A stretch of 64,000 bases of DNA from assembly GCA_009829735.1 (NCBI GenBank), contig CM020618.1, positions 42,174,878 through 42,238,877 of the forward strand, read 5' to 3'. Shown in pieces: positions 53,223 to 62,775 of this stretch (positions are counted from its first letter, which is position 1; each line of letters begins with the position of its first letter). The notes beneath the pieces are model-generated. The model saw only the letters and a list, made by a program, of their open reading frames with translations. It ran no database searches and was not told the DNA's origin. The DNA is from Pyropia yezoensis. Lineage: Eukaryota > Rhodophyta > Bangiophyceae > Bangiales > Bangiaceae. Both the position numbers and the translations under genes were made by a program.

Positions 53223-55035
53223 ACGAATACTGACTGTACTCTTCCAGTACTCATACTGTTGCCGAAATATACTGCTGGCTAGTACGCTTGTGAATGCTCG
53301 TGACTCTTGTGAAGGCGCCACTACGCTTGCCGAGAAGTCGGCTGGCTGACAGTAGATACTCGTGCCCCAGCCACGACTCCCAATATCATACGCTGAACTA
53401 AAACTGGCTCGCTTGACAACCCCTGGTTTGGATCCCCCGCCCGTTCGATTGGCTCAAGTCGCGCATGCCATTATTTTTGTAGCCCCCCCCAGTGACTATC
53501 ATGATATTGTCTATGTCAAGCGACTCAGCGGCGGATGGCCGTACTCCGCGGAGCTCGGACTAGTGTCTATTCTATCGCAAAAAAGGCTCAAATGATTATG
53601 TCGGGAGGCTCAAATGATGCTGTCCCAGAAACCCTGTTCCTGACCCCTTGGAGCCCCCCCCCCCCCCCCCCATTCCTGTCGCCCACTCGCACTCCTCCCA
53701 GACACACGATTCCTTCCGCACTGTATCCGTTCCCGCGTCCCCCCCCTCCCCCCTCGCGCTCCCTGCCCGCGTCCCCCCCCTCCCCCCTCGCGCTCCCTGC
53801 CCGCGTCCCCCCCCTCCCCCCTCGCGCTCCCTGCCCGCGTCTCCCCACTCCCCTCCCGTGCTCCCCCCGCTCCCTCGCTTACCTACCTGCCCGCCCGCCC
53901 GCCCGCCCCTGCTGTCTGTGGTGACGGCGGAGTGGCCCATCGGTGTGCCCCTCCGCCTGCCTGCTAGTCCCTCATACCGGCCAACGCCCCGACCCGCAAG
54001 CGGCCCTCCCGTCCGCCCTCCCTTTGGGACGCCACGGCCGCTACTACCGCCATCGTAACCTTCCCCGAGGGATCTCCCTCCGATTTTGTGGTGGCGGTGG
54101 TGGCGGTGGCGGAGGCGGCGGCCGTGGCGGCGGCGGTGGTGACCGGAGGCTCTTCCCAATGCGGAGGACGTTGTGTCCGACCTCCGCCTCCGCTTGGGCG
54201 TCTGTTGGGGGGGGCGGGGAGGAGATGGGAGGGGGGACACCGGGGTACATTGCACGGTAGCCGGCGGGGGTGCGGGCGGGGGAGAGGGAGGTATGGAATA
54301 GCCGCCGACCCAGCAGGGAGAGGTGCCGCTGGCCGAGAAGGAGGGGACTGCGCCAGGCCAGTCGGGGGACGCGACGCCGACAGAGAGGGGGGGGGTGGCG
54401 CCGACACAGAGGGAGGGGGTGGCGCCGACATAGAGGGGGAGGGTGGCGCCGACATAGAGGGGCCCGATGGCGCCGACAAGAGGGCCGGTGCCAACAGAGA
54501 GGCGGAGGGTGGTGCCGGCCGAGACTTGAGGGGGGGGGATGACGCAGTGAGCCAAAACGTCGCTGTCGAGGTGTGGGGGGGGGGGGGAGGTTGCCAGCCC
54601 CCCAGCATGGACTGCCGTCGACTGCGGCATTGCTCCCCCAGGCCACTGCAGCAGCGGGAGAGCCCCAAGACCTGCCTGCCTGGTGGTGTGGGCGCTCATT
54701 GCGCGGGCTGGGAGGTGTGCAAGTCGGGCTGAAGGCGCGCAAAAAAGCGCGCCAAAACCCCACTTCCCGTGAGAGTTGGATGCTGTTGAGTTACCCCAAG
54801 GGCAAAGAGACCGCGCTGAGTCCATTTCTGACGTCAGAGAGGACAGGGGATCACGGGAAGGTCGAATAAACAGGACATGAAAAACTGCATCATGTGAGCC
54901 AAAAAGCATCAAATGATGCTGTCGGTAGAATAGAGACTAGGGATCAGGGGTTGGTTCGGATCGACACCAAGAGGTTCGGTTCCGTGGTGTGCGCAGGATT
55001 TGCAGCAGCCAATACAGTAGTTATTGGACTGTGTC
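53223..55035. other. C/G-rich region with minisatellites
   Basis: C15+ run at about 53656-53671; a 33-bp C-rich repeat (CCCTGCCCGCGTCCCCCCCC) about three times at 53760-53840; GGT/GGC triplets at 54090-54140; G15 near 54574-54588. The 438-residue minus-strand frame is Pro/Gly/Arg-biased and lies wholly on repeats, so it is not called. Confidence 0.6.
54384..54500 (+). repeat. 24-27 bp minisatellite (GTGGCGCCGACA...)
   Basis: GGCGCCGACA recurs at about 54397, 54421, 54445 and 54469, each followed by a purine-rich AGAGGG stretch. The minus strand would read short Gly-Ala-Thr-Pro-Leu units. Confidence 0.8.
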
Positions 55036-55072
55036 CGGCTGGGTTATATGTGGTCCACATATAACCCAGCCG
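55036..55072. repeat. Perfect 37-nt palindrome
   Basis: Arms CGGCTGGGTTATATGTGG and its exact complement, with one central T. It can extrude as an 18-bp hairpin. Confidence 0.95.
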
Positions 55073-55706
55073 CACTCGCACGAGGGAAACTCTCCATTTA
55101 TCAAGAGAAGTCTCTATCCCACCGGAATTTGAATGCGGACACCCACAAATTAGGACTGGCCAGAAACACAATTGCTGTTCTGGTCAAACACGGCACGCAC
55201 GGACGCGACACCCCACCGCCGTCACCACCACCGTCTCAGACATTGTCGCCTTTATGGCTAACGCGACCATCTCAGAGGAGTTCGAGGGAGTGGGTGACTC
55301 AGAGCGGGAGGTGGCGGCGAGACAGTGGTTGACAGCTGAGGAGGACATAGAGGCTATTGGCGCCACAGTGGACATGGTGGTACTGAGCGAGGAGGCCGAG
55401 GACGAGTGAGCCCTGTGCGTGAGAGTGTGCTATGAACCTGTCGTTTACCTTTGCGCTGGACACGGTCCCCCCGTGGAGCGTGTTTGACCCCCGGCTTGTG
55501 ACTTGTCCGCAGGGCGACCGCTCAGCGGCAACTCCATCTCTGCACCAGTGACCAAATTGTATACACATTTCTTAGAAGGACTGGTCCGACACCAGCAACA
55601 GTCCTTGAATCTTGGCATATAGTCTAAAACAAAAGTGGGCTACTTTCCCAGAAGACCCCCGCATATATCCCCGTGCGCACTGTACCCACTTGAATGCGAT
55701 GGCGGC
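55073..55706. other. Intergenic
   Basis: No supported gene; short frames on both strands. Confidence 0.5.
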
Positions 55707-57099
55707 GCAAATGTGCACGCCTTGTATGATGCGTTGGGGTTCGGTTCCGTCGGGGTAGGGTTCCGTTGCTGGGCTGGGGTCACATTTCTTGACGCGCACG
55801 ACGGATGTGGAGGGCGCCAAAAAAAGCGTGCGCACCCGCCGTCGTCCCCGCAGCTCCCACCGCCGACGCCACTGCCCCTGCCACCCGTGAATGCACCGAC
55901 GTCACCTGACGCCCCACCCCCCCCCCCCCTCCGACGCCACCGCCTACATCTTCTCCTAGAATTCACCGTGCCCCCCCTCCCCTTCTTGTGCCACTCCCCC
56001 GTTATGACTGTCTTTGCCCCCTCGTCCAAGATTGTGGTCACTACCTCCCTTCCTGTGGTGACCTGTGCGCGTCCGCCTATTTTTTCCACCCCTCCTCCGT
56101 CCTATCCGCCCACGTGGCAGGCGGTCAGCATTATGGCCGGCAAACGCCGCGGCAAGCGGCAGCGTCAGCAGTCGCCGCATCCAGCGTGGCTTGTCTGCCG
56201 TTGAGTGCCCCGCAGCAGAGGCAATTTTGGTCGCTACTTAACGCCTCAAAATCCATTTCCCCCTACTTGGATTGTCGTCCTGGATTCTCTTTTGTTGACT
56301 TTGACAGGGGAGCATCGGGGTGCACTGGGACCGGCAGCTGTACATTGGCGGTAGGTGTGGTTGAGCGCGGTAGGGGTGGGGGAAGAGGTGTTTGGGAGAG
56401 CTGGTATAATGGCGTTCGTTGGGACGGCGGGGTTGGGGCAGCTGGGGCCAGGTGGCGTACGAGGGCGGCTGTGGTCGCCTGACAGATAGAATAAGCAATG
56501 TGGACTCGCTGGGAGCGTCTGGGGCGACCACTTGCGGGGTATTCTTGCCATCATACAGACCCATAACCGCCGCCCCTGCACCACCAGCCGCCCCATATCA
56601 GATCGACGAGCACCAACCCCCCCCATCGCCGCGGCCACCACCACCTTCCTCGCCCGCTAACACTCATGCGTCTGCCACAGCTGTGGCGCCGGCGTACCAA
56701 CGGTCGGGTATTATTCCTCACAAAAGCTCACGCCCGACGCCGCCTCCGCCAGCATCACCGCTGCCCGTCGCACCCGCCCAAGCCCCAGCGGTGGGGGGGG
56801 GCGGCGCGACGGCGGGGAAGGGACGGGGGGGGGGGGCGTCGGTGGGTGGCAGGGGGGCGGTGGGGGGCTGACGGAGGGGGGGGGAGGGGTGGGGCGCGAG
56901 GTGACGTCGGTGCATTCACGGGTGGCAGGGGCAGTGGCGTCGGCGGTGGGAGCTGCGGGGACGACGGCGGGTGCGCACGCGTTTTTTGGCGCCCTCCACA
57001 TCCGTCGTGCGCGTCAAGAATTGTGACACCGGCCCAGCAACGGAACCCTACCCCGACGGAACCGAACCCCAACGCATCATACGAGGCGTGCACATTTGC
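55707..57099. mobile_element. 1.4-kb element with 214-bp inverted repeats
   Basis: 55707-55920 and 56886-57099 are inverted copies, about 97% identical over 212 bp, beginning GCAAATGTGCACGCC. The 965-bp interior has no transposase; its Pro-rich frames are unconvincing. Could be a non-autonomous DNA transposon. No clear target duplication at its edges. Confidence 0.8.
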
Positions 57100-57282
57100 C
57101 AGGGTTGATACATTTCAAGAAACGATCGATCGTTAGTAAAAGTATGCAATAAGGATCAAAATTGTCAGATAATAAATATCGCCACGTTTTCTGACACGTG
57201 CTTCAAATTGAAGCACAGGCTGACTGGAGATGGCTGACCTTGTCCGTGGTGACGAGAATGAGCCGGGGGGGGGGGGAGGGGG
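57100..57282. other. AT-rich spacer
   Basis: Contains the short palindrome ACGATCGATCGT at 57121-57132. No gene. Confidence 0.5.
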
Positions 57283-57392
57283 AGCCGGCGCCAGCCAATG
57301 GCGGGGTTGCTGGGAGGGGGAGGGGGGTGCCGGCGCCAGCCAATGGCGGGGGTGCTGGGAGGGGGAGGGGGGTGCCAGCGCCAGCCCATGGC
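57283..57392 (+). repeat. About 47-bp minisatellite, 2-3 copies
   Basis: Units of the type CGGCGCCAGCCAATGGCGGG followed by G-rich DNA, at about 57288, 57335 and (diverged) 57381. Confidence 0.8.
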
Positions 57393-57421
57393 TGGGCTAC
57401 AGTAACTATTCAATTGCATCC

Positions 57422-57457
57422 TATTCGTTTATATAGTACCTACTATATAAACGAATA
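57422..57457. repeat. Perfect 36-nt palindrome
   Basis: Arms TATTCGTTTATATAGTA and exact complement with central CC, about 250 bp before the transposase frame. Confidence 0.95.
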
Positions 57458-57668
57458 ACGATCGACCGCCGGAGATGTCTGGACATTACTCGATCGCTCT
57501 CGGTGTGCCAAAATCACCATCCGAGCGTCCACGATTGCAGCAAGCGACCCCGTGCCCCACCGTCGTCGCGCACCTGCTGTTGTCGAGCACGACCACTCCC
57601 GAGTACAAACATACTGTAGCTCGGCCCCCACCTCCCCCCTCATCCTGGTTTTTTCCCTTTTCTTCTTC

Positions 57669-59168
57669 ATGATTTTCTTCCCCCGCCTTCCAAAAACGTT
57701 GTTTTTGCCGTCCAGCTTTTGGTTCGATGGCATTCAGACGATGGCCTGCAGCGAACTACCAGTCACGCTGGCGGTGCGTGAGAACAAGGCGGCGGAGATT
57801 GCCGCAGAGCTGCGGCTGGCAGAGTTTAAGGCGTCGGTAGGCTTCATCCAGAAGTGGGCGCAACGTCATCACCTGCGAAATGTGGCGCTTTGGGGGCAAG
57901 TTCGCTCGGCGATTGACGCTTCCAAACGAGGAGAAGAGCGATTGTCTGAGATACGGGCGGAGCTGGCGAACAACGACCCCAAGAACATCTACAATATGGA
58001 CGAGACCGGGCTTCAGTATCGCTGCCTACCCAATCGTGCCTACATTGCGGCGGGCCAGCGGCGGCAGGCCCGTGGAACCAAGGCGATGAAGGCCAAGGAT
58101 CGCGTCACTCTCGTGTTGGCGTGTAACGCGACAGGCAACCACAAGGTTCCTATCTCCATTATTGGGTCGGCGGCTGTTCCGTTGTGTTTCAAGCCGCCGC
58201 GGCCTGGCTGCCCACTGCCCTACTTTAGCCAAAATTCGGCGTGGATGGACTCCGTCGTGTATGAGAAGTGGTTCAACACCGTCTTCGTTCCCGCTGTGCG
58301 GTCAAGAACAACCGACCATGTCATCCGCATAGTTGACAACTGCAAAGCGCACTCAGAACTGACTCACCCTCAAGTAAAGACTTGTTTTCTTCCCCCCAAC
58401 GTCACCGCCATCCTTCAACCTCTCGACGCCGGAGCGATCGCGTGCGTCAAGCGCAGATACAAGAAACGGCTGATCTCGCTGGTGCTGCGGGCCCACCAGG
58501 ACAAGCAGCGGCGCATAGCGGCCGAGGCGGCGGCAGCTGGGGGGGCAGCATCCATGGCGGTGTCAGCTGCACGGCCGGTGGCTGAGACAGAGCAGCCATC
58601 AGGTCTACCGCCTGACACGGGAGCGGCGGTTGCCGCCGCGCCCTCAACCGATTTGGGGGCGTCGCTGGGCCACTCAAGTGCGGGGGCGGGGGCGTGGCCT
58701 GGGGTGTCAGGAGCAGCTGATTTTCCAATGGCGGCTGGGTCGGATGGGATAGGGGTGGTCCGGGCGTCGCCATCGGCGGCCCACTCGAGACTGGCCAGCC
58801 CAGGGGAGACTGGGCCAGTCGGCGCTTTTCCATTGCGGGCGACGACGGGCCCGCCGATGGACCTGACGGCTGTCCCGGCGCTGGCCCGGATTGTGGAGAC
58901 CGGCATGGCACCGACAGCGTGGCTGACAGCGGCGGTTGCCGCAAACTCCTTTTTGCCGGGCAGTGGCGGCGGTGCGGACGGCGGCAGTGAGGGTGACGAT
59001 GACAGCAGCGGACATGCCTCGTCATCCTCGGCGGATCCGGAAGAACCGCGGGGTCAGGAGCCCTGGCCGCAAGGCCTGAATCAGATGACCAACGGCCTTG
59101 CATCGGCGGCAGATCAGTCGGAAGCGCTCTCGAGTTCCCAGTTGCGGGCCCCGGCGCAGAGCCATTAA
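57669..59168 (+). CDS. pogo/Tigger-like transposase, N-terminally incomplete
   Basis: The open frame starts at 57552 without ATG; the first ATG is 57669 and a likelier one is 57741 (MACSELPVTL). A CENPB/Tc5-type helix-turn-helix remnant is present (FKASVGFIQKWAQRHHLRN). Then the DDE_1 catalytic core: NMDETG (Asp about 111 from 57669), IVDNCKAH (Asp about 223) and NVTAILQPLDAG (Asp about 253). The last two are 29 residues apart, giving the DD29D of Tigger/pogo. The triad is intact. The first DNA-binding HTH is missing or lies in an upstream exon (CATTCAG at 57731-57737 is a possible acceptor). The last 220 residues are a Ser/Ala/Gly-rich tail typical of an expanded C-terminus. It cuts and pastes DNA at TA sites in this family. 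Confidence 0.85.
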   Translation: MIFFPRLPKTLFLPSSFWFDGIQTMACSELPVTLAVRENKAAEIAAELRLAEFKASVGFIQKWAQRHHLRNVALWGQVRSAIDASKRGEERLSEIRAELANNDPKNIYNMDETGLQYRCLPNRAYIAAGQRRQARGTKAMKAKDRVTLVLACNATGNHKVPISIIGSAAVPLCFKPPRPGCPLPYFSQNSAWMDSVVYEKWFNTVFVPAVRSRTTDHVIRIVDNCKAHSELTHPQVKTCFLPPNVTAILQPLDAGAIACVKRRYKKRLISLVLRAHQDKQRRIAAEAAAAGGAASMAVSAARPVAETEQPSGLPPDTGAAVAAAPSTDLGASLGHSSAGAGAWPGVSGAADFPMAAGSDGIGVVRASPSAAHSRLASPGETGPVGAFPLRATTGPPMDLTAVPALARIVETGMAPTAWLTAAVAANSFLPGSGGGADGGSEGDDDSSGHASSSSADPEEPRGQEPWPQGLNQMTNGLASAADQSEALSSSQLRAPAQSH

Positions 59169-59544
59169 CCCCCGGCCGTGATGCGCCGCCTGCGGCAACT
59201 CCGACTGGACCATCGCCACAAATTGCCAATCTGGGCACGGCCGTGCGGCCCGGTCGGGCTGTGGCACCCTCTGCGCGCCCCACCGCAACCCTGGGGGCTG
59301 CGCAACTCCCTGCATCTGGCCCTGCGATATTGCCTTCCGTCCCGCCCCCCCTCCCCGGTTCGGTTGAAGCGTTTTCATTTACAGCAGACGCAGTTGGGGG
59401 CTTGCCGGGGCCGACGCCAGCTGACGTGGCATTGGCTGCAAGGCCCAACGTGTGCGGGCACCCATCCCCCACGCTTCCCACTTCCACGATGCGTCGGCGG
59501 CGCCCACGGGCGCGGATCCCGCGGCGGATCCTGGGCGTGCGTGA
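59169..59544. other. 3' region of the transposase gene
   Basis: GC-rich, no supported gene; may be the remaining 3' part of the transposon. Confidence 0.4.
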
Positions 59545-60145
59545 CGGTGCTTGTAAGGATTTGCCTCTTAAATCGCCACCCGGAACCCAGGGGATATGGA
59601 CTGGGACCTCTCCTTACATGTCTGGCCCCGACAACTCCCCCCAAGACACATCAATTCCCCACTACCCTGGGCGACACCACGCTGTATCCGTGACATTTTG
59701 CGGACGTCGGCCGACCGCACGAAAGCCGCCGTCAACGCACTGTCGGAACCCTGTCATGGACGTCGAAACTCGACAACGAGGAGCGAGTGACATCGTCGAC
59801 CAACCACGGGCGGACATCCCCGTCTGTGCTGCCTGAATTTTATTCTCTGCGCTGCTTGAAAGCTGGCATCAAGGACCAGTCACATGATTCACCGACACTG
59901 AGGACACCGCACATCCTCGCTGGCGGCTGAGTGCGATATGACTGGCTCGCCGGCTTTTGGATTGATTGAATTCGGCCAGCAGGTTGGTGACTGGCTGGCC
60001 GGTCAAGGGATTGATTGAATTTGGCCTTGCTGGCCCTTACAGCCAGTCGGACCTTCTGGCCGACCGGCGTGTGGAGCCGGCTGGTGGGGCGCGCTGGGCG
60101 CCATCCACGGGACCCCCTTCGATTCGGGCAAACTGGGGCTTGTGG
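59545..60145 (+). repeat. Repeat shared with the insert at 29.3 kb
   Basis: TGTAAGGATTTGCCTCTTAA and GACTGGGACCTCTCCTTACA near the left end, and TCGGACCTTCTGGCCGACCG to GGGCAAACTGGGGCTT near the right end, match 29299-29762. It includes two near-identical GGTTGGTGACTGGCTGGCC/GATTGATTGAATT-GGCC units at about 59960-60035. Confidence 0.7.
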
Positions 60146-60897
60146 TATAAAACTCGATCCTCTCAGACACGTGTCAATATCCCTCGGGGGAAAGGGACAG
60201 GTAACGCAGAAAGGGGAACTACGAGAATGGTATGCCTGTTGCCTCACGTGCCTGCTCGCAGAGCAAACAGATACGCACGGTAGTGCACACGGGGAAGAGG
60301 AAAGCAAACGCGCAGTTGTCTTTTTCCCTGAAGGCGCGGGCCGAGGGCGCCTCGCTGTCCCTCTTAACGTGCATCTGGGGGAACCCCGGCACGTTGGCCC
60401 GGTAGCCCCCCCATAACCCCGAGTGGCCCCGACCCGAGTCTAACCTCGTCAGGTCGGGGGCCACTATCACTACTAATTCTATTCCCACTCACTAATCTCA
60501 CACTCAAATTCTCTCAAATCAAGTCTCTCACAAATATGCAAAAACACATCAGAAATCCCTCTCTCGCGTGTGGATAGCGTAGTCCACCGCATCCCAGTGC
60601 CGGGCACGGGCCACGGCCGCCAACCATCGCCACACGGCGGGCGTGTTCTGGCACCTGGTGCCCTCTGGTTGCAGTCCCGGGTCGGCGCCAAGTCGGGGCC
60701 AGGGATGCTACATAGCTCCCTCCCTAGTCCGGCACGTCCTCGGGCCGAACCAGGTGCCACCGTGCACAGCCTCGAGCACGTCCACACCGGTGCCGAGGTC
60801 GAGCGTCTTCACCCCGGTCACGATCACCTGCCCCGATTCTGCCCCCCCCCCTCCGCTCCTTCACCTTGGCCCTCTCGTTCCCCGGAGTCTGGACGGT
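60146..60897. other. Probable LTR/leader zone of the right-edge element
   Basis: By analogy this should contain the 3' LTR of the minus-strand element, but no second copy is in the window, so ends are not defined. 60480-60545 is AT-rich and may hold a promoter for the antisense ORF. Confidence 0.35.
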
Positions 60898-62630
60898 ATG
60901 TCCAGTTCCGAGATCCAAGCTGGGCCCGTGGTTCCGGCGGCGAGTGTTGCGGAGGAGAACTCGGGTCGTCGTGCCCCTCTCCTGCCTCCGGTTCCTCGGA
61001 TGTCGGTGCCGGCGCCGGTCGCCACGGCGGGGACGGATCGAGTTCCCCCGGCTTCCGCGATGCACCCGGTCGAGGCCCCCCCCGGAGGGTCTCCCGGAGA
61101 TGCTTCTGGGGCAGGACCCTCTGGCGGCCCGGCGTTACTCCACGGTGGTCGGCAACGCCGGCGCGGCCCAGTGCCAGCAGGATTGCATGGACCTCTGGCG
61201 CAAGGAACTCCAGCGCGGGGTCTTGACCGAGATGGACAAGGCACGTCTTCATACGGCGGACCAGATGCGCCTGGCACAAGACCGCTCCCAGAGCTTCTCG
61301 GGTTCCTCTTGGGTTGCTCGTCTGGAGGATCTCCCCTTCGCGCTGGTACTGGATCTACCCTTGACCGAGCGTCGCGTGTCCGCGTCCGTTCTCCGGTGGC
61401 CGGAGGAGGAAGGGTACGTCTACCGGGCGCTCAAGGTCTGGGATGAGGCGCTTAAGGGGTCGGGAAGCTTGAACTGCGACCCCCGTCCGAGCATGGTCGC
61501 TCTGGATTGTCGACAAGTTGACCGTCGACTTCCTGTGCAGCCAGGACGAGGAGTACAAGGAGCTCTTCCAGGCGATGATCGACTTCCGGCGTCTGGTGCC
61601 GGTGCATGACCGGAGCTTCTTGAACGCGATTGCCGACCAGAACCGCCCGCGTCGGGATGGCTACGGTTGGGCGCAGGTGGTCTACCAGTCTTCTCCGGCC
61701 AAGGTGCAGCTGGCGACGCCGCTTCCGGCGTGGCCGCAGCTAGGTAGCTTTCCTGCTCCGGCCGCCCTTGATCTTCTGCCAGTTGGGCCGCCGGTGCAGG
61801 AGTCGGGATGGGCCGCGGCGGTCGGTCGGGCGTCTGCGGCGGCTCCGCTTCCTCCGGTTGCCCCTGTCGCCCCGGTCGCCTCGCCTGAACCGTCACCGGC
61901 ACGTCCGCGCCCTGTTCCGGCTGTGCCAGTACTTCAAGCTCCTCCGGCACCGCGCTTGTCTGCGGCGAGTCTGGGAGTGGCCGTGCGGTCGCCGATTACT
62001 CCGGCCGCTCTACCCCGGACGCCTTCTTCCAACGCCGGCGGCGCTGTGCCTCCGCTGGAGTTGGGTACTCCGGTCTCGGGGGCCGTTGTGGACCGTCCGG
62101 TAGTGTCATCCTCGGGCCGGTTCGAGATTCCGGCGCCGACTCTGCGCCTTACCCGCTTCCGGGTGCCTGACTGGTACCTGAACCAAGGTGGTCCAACATG
62201 CGACCAGTACGACGTCGGCATGATTGAAGACCAGCTGGGTCGTCTTCCGGTGCAGGTTGAAGGCGTCGGGTCCTCTCTGGTGCTGGGTACTTACGCCAGC
62301 GTCTTGAACGACGTGGTCGACCGGGTGTTTGCTTGCGCGGACAGCGGCCAGATGTCGAACAACCCGGTGGTTGGCGAACTTCTGGCGACTTTGACGCGGC
62401 ATGGCCTGGCCCAGCAGTGGTCAGAGACCTTCACGGGCTTCCAGCGGCGCCGACGGACATATCTGGATGAGCGGGAGCCACCGGCAACTACTGGTACTAC
62501 TCCGATGGCGTCATACCGGGATGCGCCGCGTCCACCGCACTACGTCATCCCGTCTTCCTCCGGTTCCCGTCGTACCGCGGGTGCAGCGCCGGAGGACACT
62601 CCCGCGGCTCAGCGTCCGCGCCGGGAGTAG
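60898..62630 (+). pseudogene. Antisense ORF of the right-edge Ty3 element, two frameshifts
   Basis: Three overlapping plus-strand frames make one protein of about 577 residues from ATG 60898 (MSSSEIQAGPVV) to TAG 62630. The first change is at a C8 run (61076-61083) and the second near 61490-61500; either sequence errors or decay. Disordered Pro/Ala-rich N-terminus; a globular block around WRKELQRGVLTEMDKARLHT and LWIVDKLTVDFLCSQDEEYK; a Pro/Ala linker; and a C-terminal block ending NNPVVGELLATLTRHGLAQQ-WSETFTGF. It is convergent with pol, whose stop is about 145 bp away. The two blocks resemble those of the antisense ORF at 46423-48792 in order and pattern. No known domain. Confidence 0.75.
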
Positions 62631-62775
62631 TAGTTGGAGGCAAGGAGGGTGAGGGTCTTGGGAGAAGCGAGGAGGGAAGAGGCGGAGAGAAGGGTTGCTC
62701 GAGCGGGTGCTTGTTTTCCTTAATTGTTCCATGCTTGCGTTGCGTGTTATCCTTGATATACCCGTTCCCTTCTTC

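Noticed and set aside
53596-54912. 438-residue minus-strand ORF
   Set aside because: Lies entirely on C/G-rich minisatellites; the protein is made of short Pro/Gly repeats.
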